DNA from: Firmicutes bacterium ADurb.Bin146
GTDB taxonomy: Bacteria; Bacillota; Clostridia; DUPQ01
Assembly: GCA_002070475.1 (NCBI GenBank)
Contig: MWDI01000017.1
Span: forward strand, 147,530 to 211,529
Length of the DNA: 64,000 nucleotides
Reading direction: 5' to 3'
Shown in pieces: positions 34,174-43,673 of the stretch. Both the position numbers and the translations under genes were made by a program. Each line of letters starts with the position of its first letter. The stretch's first letter is position 1. Below the pieces are notes generated by a model that was not told where the DNA came from, did no database searches, and saw nothing but the letters and a program-made list of their open reading frames with translations.

Positions 34174-35646
34174 TTATTTTCTTTTTTTTCGTGTTAGTAT
34201 AATAACGACTGCTATTATAACTAATACTCCAATCAATATTATGACAGGCAATATCCATGATGGGTTGCTTGATACGGCTTTTTGACTTTGCGAATATCCG
34301 TCTTCTTCCAATATCTCCATAGGTAAAACCATTTGTTTTGCTACAGTAGGTATATCAAATGTTTTTACGGTTATATTACCCTCATTATCAACCTCAGCCG
34401 CTTCACCTGGTTTTAAAATTACTTTTTCCCCGGTAGTTTTAGATGTTACATCCATACTACTTGTAAATAGATAAACTATTGATGAGTCATCTTTTTGTTC
34501 AACTGCAAAAGTAGTTCCTCTTGCACCGGCGACAGCATCCTGAAGTTCAACGTTGAATTCCCCTCCGTGAATCATTTTTTGAATGTTAACCCATACATTT
34601 CCTGCTAGTATTTTCATTGCCGAAGCCGCTTCAGGCTCATCAGGAAGCATAATCATCGTGTTTTCTTTTATTAAAAAGGTGCTCATGTCTGTAAAACTTA
34701 GAACAACACCGGAATCAGGATGGGTTTTTATAGTGTCTCCATAATAAATTCTGCTATTTGGATGTAAATATTCCCATTCATCGTCATATTGTTTATCTTT
34801 GCGACGAATCCATACTTCTCCCCAGATATCTCCAACTGTGTAAGTGCTATCTACATAATTCGGGTCGAGTTCATGAAGCTCGGTTTTTTCCTTTTCTCTA
34901 TTTTTCCAAGCTTCGAGAATTCTTTCTTCTTCTATTCTGGCATTTTCCTCATCACGCATTCTTATGGCATTTTCACCACCCGTTGTATGCCATGTATATT
35001 CATAAGCGGTTTGCATATTTTGGTTTCCGCCACCTAATCCGGTGATTATATATACTTTATCACCTTCCGAACTTCCATGAGGCATTGTCGCGCCCATTCT
35101 AGCGCTCATCCCTTTGTACCCTGTATTGGTATCGTTCTTGTAGGTATATAAGTAGGATTTTGTGTACTCTTCCGTAATATCGTAAAAAGAGGTGTCCGTT
35201 CCATACGACGCAAAAGGGTCGTCCTTATTTACAGGAGTAATCTGTGAGCCGATACTTGCTCCAAGATTGAAACAAATTTTCCCTGAGGATTTAGCTGATA
35301 TGGATGTGTATAAGACAACCTGTTCTCCCCCAAGATAACATTTTTGAGGAGTTGCAACACGACCGGTACTCTCAACATACTCTCCCATACAACTGTCATG
35401 ATCCTTCCCGGAATACCATATTCCATCATAAGTTACTTCACATCTGTAAGTATAAGTACCGCGACCATATACCCATCTCTCGCTATAGAAGTCGCTTTTT
35501 TCAACACTGCTTGTATCTACCTCTCTGTCTAAAATATTTGTTCTTTCCCAATATCCTGTTTCTTCATTTGCAAAAGTATTTACGGGTAATATACAACAAA
35601 ACAATAGAACAAATGAAATAATTGCAGACAATAAATTTTTCTTCAT
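34174..35646 (-). CDS. FecR-domain protein, exported and membrane-anchored
   Basis: 490 residues. A signal peptide (KKNLLSAIISFVLLFCCILPVNTFA) precedes about 220 residues of unknown beta-rich sequence rich in Tyr, then a short helix of Glu, Arg and Lys residues (about 225-255). A FecR domain follows (about 270-435, with YYGDTIKTHPDSGVVLSF and FNVELQDAVAGARGTTFAVEQ). A C-terminal transmembrane helix (ILPVIILIGVLVIIAVVIILT) ends in RKKRK. FecR domains normally sense or hold a surface signal or polymer, often with an ECF sigma factor; none is adjacent. AAAGGAGA precedes the ATG. Confidence 0.85.
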   Translation of the reverse strand: MKKNLLSAIISFVLLFCCILPVNTFANEETGYWERTNILDREVDTSSVEKSDFYSERWVYGRGTYTYRCEVTYDGIWYSGKDHDSCMGEYVESTGRVATPQKCYLGGEQVVLYTSISAKSSGKICFNLGASIGSQITPVNKDDPFASYGTDTSFYDITEEYTKSYLYTYKNDTNTGYKGMSARMGATMPHGSSEGDKVYIITGLGGGNQNMQTAYEYTWHTTGGENAIRMRDEENARIEEERILEAWKNREKEKTELHELDPNYVDSTYTVGDIWGEVWIRRKDKQYDDEWEYLHPNSRIYYGDTIKTHPDSGVVLSFTDMSTFLIKENTMIMLPDEPEAASAMKILAGNVWVNIQKMIHGGEFNVELQDAVAGARGTTFAVEQKDDSSIVYLFTSSMDVTSKTTGEKVILKPGEAAEVDNEGNITVKTFDIPTVAKQMVLPMEILEEDGYSQSQKAVSSNPSWILPVIILIGVLVIIAVVIILTRKKRK

Positions 35647-35992
35647 GCGTGAATCTCCTTTAATGTGGATTAAATTTTGCTGCCCCTGTGTATTACGTTA
35701 GAAGCAATGATACTACTTATGTTTTATATGACAGTTGCTGAAAAAAATTAAACCATGTAGACTAGCTACATAAGTTGTGTATTTTCGCTTTTAAATCATA
35801 TCATATTATGGATGTGATATCAATAAAGGAATAGTTTAAGATGTTATTTTCATATCACAAATCTGACTGGCAGTATGCTTTGTTGACATAATGGTAAAAA
35901 TAAGATAATTTGTATATGTAGAAATGAATTATCTTTATCAAAGCAGGGAAATACTTCAAACTAAAGAGAAATAATTATTTTATAAGGGGGTT
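35647..35992. other. Intergenic region with candidate promoter
   Basis: 346 bases without a gene between divergent genes. The plus-strand promoter TTGACA (35883-35888), 17-base spacer, TAATTT (35906-35911) serves the phosphoribosyltransferase-like gene. A hairpin TGTAG-ACTAG-CTACA lies near 35757-35771. Nothing else stands out. Confidence 0.5.
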
Positions 35993-36649
35993 ATGATGAA
36001 AAACGAAATTTTTACTGTTTCACTAGCAAAAAATCCGGTTATCAGCCTAAAAGTAGAGCCAGGTCATTTTACTACCAGTCACTTCCATGCCGCTCACTAT
36101 CTTGATCTGAATAATCTAAAGACAAATGCTTTTTTAGCAAAAGAAGTAGCGATTGAACTAGCATTGCCTTATATGTCAACAACTCTTGTTGATACTATAG
36201 TTTGTATGGAAGGAACAGAAGTAATCGGAGCATATATGGCGAGTGAACTTTTACAGGAAGGGACATATTCAATTAATATGGGAAGAGATATAAATATAGT
36301 AACACCGATAAGTAATGCCAATAAAAATCTAATGATACAAAGTAATAAGCAGGATTTGATTAATAATCAGAATATAATTGTATTGGTATCTACAGTTTCT
36401 AGCGGTATAACTATAGGAAGCGCATTGGAATATCTTTCCTATTATGGCGGTAAAATAGTCGGTATATCAGCTTTGTTTAATGCTTATCCGGAAAAACAGG
36501 ACCAGAAGATACATTCTTTGTTTACCAGCAAAGACATTCCCGGATATCAGCTTTTCCGACCTGGCGAATGCCCAATGTGCAAAGTAGGTCTAAAACTTGA
36601 TGCAATTATTGTACATGATGGCTATATAAAGATTCACTGCTTTGATTAA
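35993..36649 (+). CDS. Phosphoribosyltransferase-like protein, degenerate PRPP motif
   Basis: 218 residues. The fold order resembles class I (orotate-type) phosphoribosyltransferases: DTIVCMEGTEVIGAYMASEL, IIVLVSTVSSGITIGSALEYL at the PRPP-loop position, and a C-terminal IPGYQLFRPGECPMCKVGLKLD segment also found at the end of orotate enzymes. The usual acidic pair before the PRPP loop is missing (LVSTVSSG). Catalysis is therefore doubtful, and a binding or regulatory role is possible. AAGGGGG precedes the ATG. It is probably monocistronic. Confidence 0.7.
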   Translation: MMKNEIFTVSLAKNPVISLKVEPGHFTTSHFHAAHYLDLNNLKTNAFLAKEVAIELALPYMSTTLVDTIVCMEGTEVIGAYMASELLQEGTYSINMGRDINIVTPISNANKNLMIQSNKQDLINNQNIIVLVSTVSSGITIGSALEYLSYYGGKIVGISALFNAYPEKQDQKIHSLFTSKDIPGYQLFRPGECPMCKVGLKLDAIIVHDGYIKIHCFD

Positions 36650-36761
36650 TTAATGACAGTAGCATTATTATTTATAATATTCTTTAACTGTACTTGTTAA
36701 TAAGTTAAAATGTATATTACTGTAAATTGCATTATAAAGTGTTAAGGAAGGTAACTGTTAC

Positions 36762-37991
36762 ATGAGAAAGGTAAGAATAGGAGTGTTCGGCGTAAACAGA
36801 GGCTCAACAATGATGAATTACTGCCAAACTCAGAATGATGCGCAGCTGGTGGCTATTTGTGATAAATGGGAGGAAGGGCTTAATAAGAAAAAACAGGAAC
36901 TGGGAGATGCCATCAAATACTATACATCCTTTGATGAGTTCATAAAGCATGATATGGATGCAGTCGTGCTTGCGAATTATGCCAACGAGCATGCGCCATT
37001 TGCTGTCCGTGCTTTGGAGCAGGGTTTGCATGTCATAAGCGAAGTATTGCCATGCCAGACAATGGCTGAAGCTGTAAAGCTTATTGAAACTATAGAGAAA
37101 AGCGGGAAAATTTATGCATATGCGGAGAATTACTGTTTTATGGCAGCGCCAAGAGAGATGCGAAAACTTTACAGAGCAGGCAAGCTTGGTAAATTTGAAT
37201 ATGGAGAAGGCGAGTATATGCATAATTGCGAAACAATCTGGCCGCAGATTACACATGGTGATAAATCACACTGGCGTAATAACATGCATGCTAATTTCTA
37301 TTGCACTCACTCAATAGGCCCGCTCATACATATAACAGGGTTGAAGCCGGTATCAGTTACAGGATTTGAATTACCTTTTAATGCAAGAATGGAACGTATC
37401 GGAGCAAAAGCGGGACATGCCGCTTTAGAGCTTATAACTTTGGAAAACGGTGCAGTCATAAAAAGCCTTCATGGAACAGGGTGTTCCAAAAATTCTGTAT
37501 GGTACAGCATATATGGCTCGCTCGGCCGTATAGAGAGTTCTAGAGAAGATGCCAAATTCGATGCGTATAACAGAGTATTTGCTAATTTAGATGAGTTTGA
37601 AGGTGCGAATGGAAACAGTCCGGTTACATATCTTCCTGATGAGGATTTAGCAGGGAATAAATTCGGTCATGGCGGTTCTGATTACTATACTATGCATCAC
37701 TTTTTAGACCGTATAAATGGTAATGAAGAAGCTGAGGTTATAGACATTTATGAAGCTTTAGATATGTTTCTTCCAGGAATGTTCGCCTATCGCTCGGTTC
37801 TGTCAGGCGGGATGCCTATGAGAATACCGGATTTAAGAAATTTCGAACAAAGAGATATATGGCGGCATGATACATTGTGTACAGATCCTTTGGTAGCAGG
37901 TGATCAGCTGGTACCTTCATATTCTAAAGGTGTTCCAGAAATACCTGATGAGACATATATAAGTGCATATAGAAAATGGGCAGGCAAATAA
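36762..37991 (+). CDS. Gfo/Idh/MocA-family oxidoreductase
   Basis: 409 residues. Rossmann domain opening RIGVFGVNRGSTMMNYC, with ALEQGLHVISEVLP in the place of the usual EKP region, and a C-terminal alpha/beta domain containing HSIGPLIHITGLKPVSV. It acts on a sugar or glycoside in the cytoplasm. It belongs to a different subgroup from the enzyme at 25064. AAGGAAGG precedes the ATG. It is convergent with the mannosidase operon and carries no transporter of its own. Confidence 0.85.
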   Translation: MRKVRIGVFGVNRGSTMMNYCQTQNDAQLVAICDKWEEGLNKKKQELGDAIKYYTSFDEFIKHDMDAVVLANYANEHAPFAVRALEQGLHVISEVLPCQTMAEAVKLIETIEKSGKIYAYAENYCFMAAPREMRKLYRAGKLGKFEYGEGEYMHNCETIWPQITHGDKSHWRNNMHANFYCTHSIGPLIHITGLKPVSVTGFELPFNARMERIGAKAGHAALELITLENGAVIKSLHGTGCSKNSVWYSIYGSLGRIESSREDAKFDAYNRVFANLDEFEGANGNSPVTYLPDEDLAGNKFGHGGSDYYTMHHFLDRINGNEEAEVIDIYEALDMFLPGMFAYRSVLSGGMPMRIPDLRNFEQRDIWRHDTLCTDPLVAGDQLVPSYSKGVPEIPDETYISAYRKWAGK

Positions 37992-38008
37992 ATACTATAT
38001 AAATAATT

Positions 38009-38659
38009 TTATTCGTTTCGTTTGATATATTGCATAAGCTTAGTCTTATCCAGAATCTTTTCAAATAAGCCTATTGTTATTCCCGTTAGAAGTACAGATA
38101 TTATAGTGGTTATACCGACTTTTCCGCCTAAGAGAAAACCTAAAGCTGTGTAAAAAACATCAGTAAAGATGCGGATGAGCGAGTAAGGCTTTTTTACAAG
38201 TTTTGCTATGATAAGGCCTACGCTGTCTGCAGGGCTTGCTCCAAGCGCTGGAGCAGTATAAAGATATACACCAAAGGATAAAAGGATGCAGGCTGATATT
38301 ATTATAATAATTTTAACGGGTATTGGCAGATTCTGATTGATGAATGGTTCGAAAACAGTGACGAACCCATCAATAAACAACCCTGAAAGCGTTAAGCTTA
38401 ACACCATTGCTATATTGATGAATTTTCTAAAAAACAAGAGAATTAATAAGATTATAGTACCGTTCATTAATATATTTGCCATCCCTATGGTTATTGACAA
38501 TTGTATATGAATGGCATTACAAAGCACCTGATACGGATCAGCTCCCATATCTGTCATAAAGAATAATGCGGATGCAATACTTATTATCCCTATTCCAAAT
38601 ACAGAAATAGCAAGCTTTGCCACATAGTTTTTAGGTATTTTAATATTTAATTTTCTCAT
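38009..38659 (-). CDS. YczE/YitT-like membrane protein
   Basis: 216 residues with about five to six hydrophobic helices, including IVSFG-type N-terminal helices and a long one near IIIIISACILLSFGVYL. The loop DMGADPYQVL and the later ALGASPADSVG are typical of the YczE/YitT family. Function is unknown across the family. It starts directly after the mannosidase gene stop (38660), so it is the last gene of the operon. Confidence 0.8.
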   Translation of the reverse strand: MRKLNIKIPKNYVAKLAISVFGIGIISIASALFFMTDMGADPYQVLCNAIHIQLSITIGMANILMNGTIILLILLFFRKFINIAMVLSLTLSGLFIDGFVTVFEPFINQNLPIPVKIIIIISACILLSFGVYLYTAPALGASPADSVGLIIAKLVKKPYSLIRIFTDVFYTALGFLLGGKVGITTIISVLLTGITIGLFEKILDKTKLMQYIKRNE

Positions 38660-41596
38660 TTAATGTTTCCATTTAAGCTTGATTGTCTTTATCTCAAATG
38701 GAGAAAATGAAATGTCATTAATTTTTATTTCATGTATTTCGTTTTCCATTAGATCAGTCTCAACAGCTTCATAATATTCTAATGCTGTCTTAATGCTGCA
38801 TATAGCATTTTTTCCTTGGCTTTCATATACTCGTATAATTATTCCATCCCCTGATTCTGATTGTTTTATTGTTTCAATAACCACAGCTTCATTGTCGGTG
38901 CTGGCAATGCTTATATTTTCTGTTGCGTACCTTAAAACTTCCAATGGTTTGTTCAATGCATAAGCATATGAAAGGGTATCGGTACCGAGTTTGTTTTCGT
39001 GCATAAACAAAGCATATGTAAATGAATGCTTGCCTTTGTCAGCATTTTTATCAGGGAAGACAGGAGAACGTAAAAGGTTTAAGGATATTCGGTTTCCTTT
39101 TACCCTATGACCGTATTTACAGTCATTCAAAAGAGAAATGCCATTATTTTCATCAGAAAGGTCGACATACTTATGAGCACAGATTTCAAATTGTGCTTTT
39201 TCAATATCAGTTACATTACCAGTACTGCGTTTGATTGTCCCTAATTGTATATCGCAGCTGACATAAGAACTGTCAACAGCGACATCAAAATCCGTCCGTA
39301 GCATTTTAAAGGTTTCATGATAATCACAATCAGTCTTAAAATATATCACAGGGCTGATGCTTTGTATTATTACATCCTGGATGATCGTGGTCTTATTATG
39401 TTTGTAATAATTACGTCTGACTACGCATGGGCCATCTTTAAAAGTCATGTTTTTATAAGCTTTTAGTGTTCTGCTTCTTTTTTTATAGTATTGCCAATCA
39501 ATATCCCATGCGTTGTAGTAGAGCCATTTGTCTTTATACAGTTTAAGAGTATTAAGTCTCTTTGCTGCATATTCTTTATTAGTCTTCTTGTGTATAGCGG
39601 ATATTATATCTCCATCTTTTGAAAATCGGATTGATATAAATGCATTTTCAATGGTATCATCAGTGAAACTGATATCACTGTCAGTTATATTGCAAGCTTT
39701 ACCAAAACCATAAGGTTCTATTAATACGTTGTACCATGTGTCATCCACCTTTGTCAGTTCATTTCTAAAAAAGGAAGTGGGATTGAAAAAAGACAGTCCC
39801 TCGCTTATCTTCATAAATGAGAGGATTTTATCCATTTCATAATTAATATTCTTTAAAATTTCTTCATATCTTATGCAGCTTTCAGTATATACCCGTGTTA
39901 TGCTGCTCCCTGGTAAGATATCATGAAACTGATAAAGCAGAGCTTCTTTCCACCATTCGTCTAATTTTTTCTTAGGATAATCTATACCTTTCTGACAAGC
40001 AAGAGAACTTATTGCTTCTAGTGTCTGCAGGGCATACTCAAGACGGCGGTTATAGTTTTTGTTTTTCCCTTGCGTAGTATATGTGCCCTGATGCTTTTCA
40101 AGGTATAGCTCGTTAGAGTATTTTGGCAGCATATCTCTATAGAAATCTAGGTTTTTAAAAAAATCTATGACTTTACCCATAGTAATTTTCGGACTGGCCT
40201 CAAGTGCAAACTGCCTTTTTAATAATTCTATATGAACTTCACCAGGACCTCCTCCGCCATCTCCTATACCATAAACCATAAGAGCATGTGGCGTTATATG
40301 GCGCTCAGGATAATTATCTGCGCCATATCTTGCACAAGCTGGACTTGCAGCGCTTGTATAAGTATTGTCTAAAGGCATATGCGCTAACACCTCGCTATTG
40401 TCAATGCCTTTCCAAATAAAGCTGTTATGAGGGAATTTATTGTGTTCATTCCAAGAAAGTTTTGTTGTCATGAAATAATGAAGTCCACTTTTTTTTAATA
40501 TCTGCGGTAGATTTGCATTAAATCCGAAAACATCAGGCAGCCAGCATATCTGCACATCTTGATTGAACTCGCTTTTAAAGAAAAGCTTGCCATATAGTAT
40601 CTGACGTATTATCGCTTCACCGGAACTTAGATTCATATCAGCTTCAACCCACATACCGCCTTGAAGCTCAAGTTTATTATGAGATTCCATATTTTTTATA
40701 GCTGAATATTGTTGAGGATAATTGTTTTTAATATATTCATACAGCCATGGCTGACTAGCCCCATATACATATTCAGGATATTTTTTAGAATTATTCAGCT
40801 GGTGCGCGAATGTGCGTTGGATTTTACGCTTTGTTTCTCTTATAGGCCATAACCATGCTAAGTCCAAATGTGAATGGCCTATGGCTGTAAAAAGAATATT
40901 ATCTTCAGTTATTCCGTCAAACTGCGATTTTAATATTTCTCTAGCTGAAGCTATAGAATATTTGTGTTCAACATAACTTCTGTTTAGAAGACTATTAATC
41001 TCTTTTCGCCTTTTTGTATCTTTTGTTATGGAAAGAAGTGATGCAAGACAAAGGTAGTCATAGTAATAGTCCTTTAAATTGTCATCTACTTCGCAAAGAT
41101 ATGCATATCTGAATATACCTAAACCGAATGGCAGATTATAGTATCCGTTGAATCCTGCATCGATATACAGTTCTAAAATTGAGCCTGGTGATGCAAAATC
41201 CGATATCTCGATAATGCTTTTCCCTGTACCGGCATCTAGCCTATCTATATAGCTCATAACAGATGTTATAGCACTTACAGGTTCAGTATCACTATATACA
41301 GCACCTTCTCCACCAATGTTTATTTTCACAACTATATGCTTTTTATCAGAATCACTCGGAATTAGTCCGCTAATTTTAAACCATGCGCAGCCATATACTT
41401 TTGCCCATACTCTTTTTTTAGAAATAGAGTCATATTTTAAATCCCTTTGCAACCCAGGAGCAACAGGCTCATCACTTGTATGCACAGAAACATCTAATCT
41501 AGCTATTGTTTTATATATAGCCTGACGTATTGATTTCAACCTTCTCAGATGTATGATTTCTTTTTTAAGATTTTTTTCAGGTTCCAATATTCTCAC
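38660..41596 (-). CDS. Alpha-mannosidase, GH38
   Basis: 978 residues, no signal peptide, so it works in the cytoplasm on imported mannosides. Zinc site HSHLDLAWLW (241-250). The nucleophile Asp355 is in WLPDVFGF, and further metal and substrate residues are in WVEADMNLSSGE. Beta-rich C-terminal domains follow from about residue 600. GTG start at 41596 after AAGGA. It is fourth in the operon after the GPH symporter, esterase and PHP genes. The family cleaves alpha-mannose from N-glycan-type and related oligosaccharides. Confidence 0.93.
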   Translation of the reverse strand: MRILEPEKNLKKEIIHLRRLKSIRQAIYKTIARLDVSVHTSDEPVAPGLQRDLKYDSISKKRVWAKVYGCAWFKISGLIPSDSDKKHIVVKINIGGEGAVYSDTEPVSAITSVMSYIDRLDAGTGKSIIEISDFASPGSILELYIDAGFNGYYNLPFGLGIFRYAYLCEVDDNLKDYYYDYLCLASLLSITKDTKRRKEINSLLNRSYVEHKYSIASAREILKSQFDGITEDNILFTAIGHSHLDLAWLWPIRETKRKIQRTFAHQLNNSKKYPEYVYGASQPWLYEYIKNNYPQQYSAIKNMESHNKLELQGGMWVEADMNLSSGEAIIRQILYGKLFFKSEFNQDVQICWLPDVFGFNANLPQILKKSGLHYFMTTKLSWNEHNKFPHNSFIWKGIDNSEVLAHMPLDNTYTSAASPACARYGADNYPERHITPHALMVYGIGDGGGGPGEVHIELLKRQFALEASPKITMGKVIDFFKNLDFYRDMLPKYSNELYLEKHQGTYTTQGKNKNYNRRLEYALQTLEAISSLACQKGIDYPKKKLDEWWKEALLYQFHDILPGSSITRVYTESCIRYEEILKNINYEMDKILSFMKISEGLSFFNPTSFFRNELTKVDDTWYNVLIEPYGFGKACNITDSDISFTDDTIENAFISIRFSKDGDIISAIHKKTNKEYAAKRLNTLKLYKDKWLYYNAWDIDWQYYKKRSRTLKAYKNMTFKDGPCVVRRNYYKHNKTTIIQDVIIQSISPVIYFKTDCDYHETFKMLRTDFDVAVDSSYVSCDIQLGTIKRSTGNVTDIEKAQFEICAHKYVDLSDENNGISLLNDCKYGHRVKGNRISLNLLRSPVFPDKNADKGKHSFTYALFMHENKLGTDTLSYAYALNKPLEVLRYATENISIASTDNEAVVIETIKQSESGDGIIIRVYESQGKNAICSIKTALEYYEAVETDLMENEIHEIKINDISFSPFEIKTIKLKWKH

Positions 41597-41629
41597 TTTT
41601 AATCCTTGTATGTTTCTGTGTAAAAAAAA

Positions 41630-42916
41630 TTAACTTGTAGCGAAATAAATAGGATTTGTGATGGCACAGCAGTATTCTTTCCCAAAAACTTTGCGCTTTG
41701 CAATCAGGTACACAAATTTTGGACTTATTTTAAATATGGTTTCTGATTTAAACTTTTCCTTGTTGAAAGTTGCCCAATCCAAAATAATACCATTGTCTGA
41801 AATAAGTTCAAGGCGGACTCCTGGTTTGATATTTTCTGCAGTAATTATAAGAGCTTCATCTGATTTATACTGCACAGTGTCTCCCATAATTGCATTTGAG
41901 TAAGAAAGTTCTAGTTTTATGCCTTTTACTGATGATGTTATATAACTATGTCCTTGACTTACAGCATGCAGTATATCTTTTAAAGAAGGTGAATCAGCAT
42001 AAACATATGTAACAGGATTTCCCATCCTGACAAAACTATGGCTTTTATGGAAATCGCTTCCGCCTACAATAGGTATTTTTCTTCCGTCTTTAAGCATTTC
42101 ACTCCACCATTCTATAGCATCCATATTAATCTGCCTCATAGGCCCATTCCATACTTCAACCATATCAAGACAGCTGGTCGTTTTCCATAAATAAGGGCAT
42201 AGTTTACATCTGGGATGATTTGCAGATATAATAGCACCAGCTTTTTTTGCATTATCAACAATATTCAGCATCTGTTGTTCATTATTTGCAACAAAAGAGT
42301 TGTCAAATGGAGTTTTAACACCGAAAAAATTCATATGCCCGAGATAATGCGTCCATTCTACTGCAGGTATAAGCGTTAGCCCTGGTACAACAGGAAGATG
42401 CATATTTTCGCTATAATTATTATGATTTGAAACTGCAATGAAATCCAGATTCTTTTGAATCGCAATTTTGGTTAGCGTATATATATCATATTTTCCATCG
42501 GAAGCGGTGGAATGCATATGCAGATCCCCTGCAAACCAACGCGAAGAGGCTTTTTTATAAGATATTTCATAATTTACATCCAATCCACCATCATCAATTT
42601 TATATGCGCCTATAATAATTTTCCAAGTTCCACTCGTTAAAGGTACCATACTGTAACCCTGTGTTGCTGTATATGGTCCTACAAATATGCTGTGTCTTGA
42701 GCTGCCGGACCACCCTATAAAGCGGTTATTTGCATCCATAATCCCAAGATCCACTATATTAATAATTTTTTGCATATTAATTGTTTTTTTTCGAAAACGT
42801 TTGTAATTATAAGTTATAGTAACAAGCTCCATGCCATCTGGCATAGGAAAATCTATCGTATAGTATGTACCTTCCTTGCTTTTTGGAATATGGTGCAGTA
42901 TGTATTGCTTATCCAA
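41630..42916 (-). CDS. PHP-domain phosphoesterase-like protein (CehA/McbA type)
   Basis: 428 residues. An N-terminal beta-rich domain (about 1-130) is followed by a PHP metal-dependent domain: DLHMHSTASDG, AVSNHN, PAVEWTH, SANHPR and GGSDFHKSHS supply the histidines and aspartates. Relatives act on phosphoesters or carbamate-like compounds. In a glycan operon it could remove a phosphate or similar decoration (inference). TTG start overlapping the esterase stop (42909-42916), so translation is coupled. Confidence 0.85.
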   Translation of the reverse strand: MDKQYILHHIPKSKEGTYYTIDFPMPDGMELVTITYNYKRFRKKTINMQKIINIVDLGIMDANNRFIGWSGSSRHSIFVGPYTATQGYSMVPLTSGTWKIIIGAYKIDDGGLDVNYEISYKKASSRWFAGDLHMHSTASDGKYDIYTLTKIAIQKNLDFIAVSNHNNYSENMHLPVVPGLTLIPAVEWTHYLGHMNFFGVKTPFDNSFVANNEQQMLNIVDNAKKAGAIISANHPRCKLCPYLWKTTSCLDMVEVWNGPMRQINMDAIEWWSEMLKDGRKIPIVGGSDFHKSHSFVRMGNPVTYVYADSPSLKDILHAVSQGHSYITSSVKGIKLELSYSNAIMGDTVQYKSDEALIITAENIKPGVRLELISDNGIILDWATFNKEKFKSETIFKISPKFVYLIAKRKVFGKEYCCAITNPIYFATS

Positions 42917-43673
42917 TTGAATTCACCGAAATATCTGTAATGAATGTTTTAAGATGTTTATCCCAAAAATACCAGTCATGAATCCCATCTTCAATACAGG
43001 ATATGACATTTAAACCTAATGCATTTGCCTTTTCCATAAAAGATACAGTAAGAGGAAATAGATCATCCTGCTTTCCGCAATATATATATATCTTCAGATT
43101 AGCATGTTTTTTTGCATCTAATAGATTTACAGGATCAATCATAGAGCTATCAATATCATTTGTCTTCGAAAGCAGAAATGCAAAATCATTCTTCTGTTCG
43201 TCATTCATAAATGGGAGCATATATTTTAAATTTAAAAGCCCGGAAAATAAACCGACTGCTGCAAAGCGTTCAGGATATTTAAGTGCAATGCGTGAAGCGC
43301 CAAGTCCTCCCATTGATATTCCCGCAATAAAGGTTTTTTCTCTTTCCCCTTTTATCCCGAATACAAGCCTAATGTATTCAGGGAGCTCATGAGCTATGAA
43401 GCTGAAATAATTTTGGCCGTATATATTGTCGCAATACATGCTCCTGCCTGCACTTGGCATAATAATAACTATCCCAGTCTTTTGCGCGTAAAGCTCTATT
43501 TTGGATAATCTTAAGCAGGAACTGGAATCATCAGATAATCCATGCAGTAAATATAAGCAGTTGCGTTCTGATACAGGAATATTCCCTATGCGTACTGAAT
43601 CTGGGAGCACTACTGTAACAGTAGTGCTCATTTTTAATTCCTTTGAATAAAAGTTTAATGATATTACTGCCAT
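42909..43673 (-). CDS. Esterase, alpha/beta hydrolase (EstA/esterase D type)
   Basis: 254 residues. The nucleophile serine is in GISMGGLGASRIAL (GxSxGG), and the likely catalytic histidine is in EDGIHDWYFWDKHL. The N-terminal strands (SLNFYSKELKMSTTVTVVLP) are typical of tributyrin esterase/esterase D families. The start overlaps the transporter stop. It probably removes acetyl or similar ester groups from imported sugars before the mannosidase acts. Confidence 0.88.
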   Translation of the reverse strand: MAVISLNFYSKELKMSTTVTVVLPDSVRIGNIPVSERNCLYLLHGLSDDSSSCLRLSKIELYAQKTGIVIIMPSAGRSMYCDNIYGQNYFSFIAHELPEYIRLVFGIKGEREKTFIAGISMGGLGASRIALKYPERFAAVGLFSGLLNLKYMLPFMNDEQKNDFAFLLSKTNDIDSSMIDPVNLLDAKKHANLKIYIYCGKQDDLFPLTVSFMEKANALGLNVISCIEDGIHDWYFWDKHLKTFITDISVNSIG

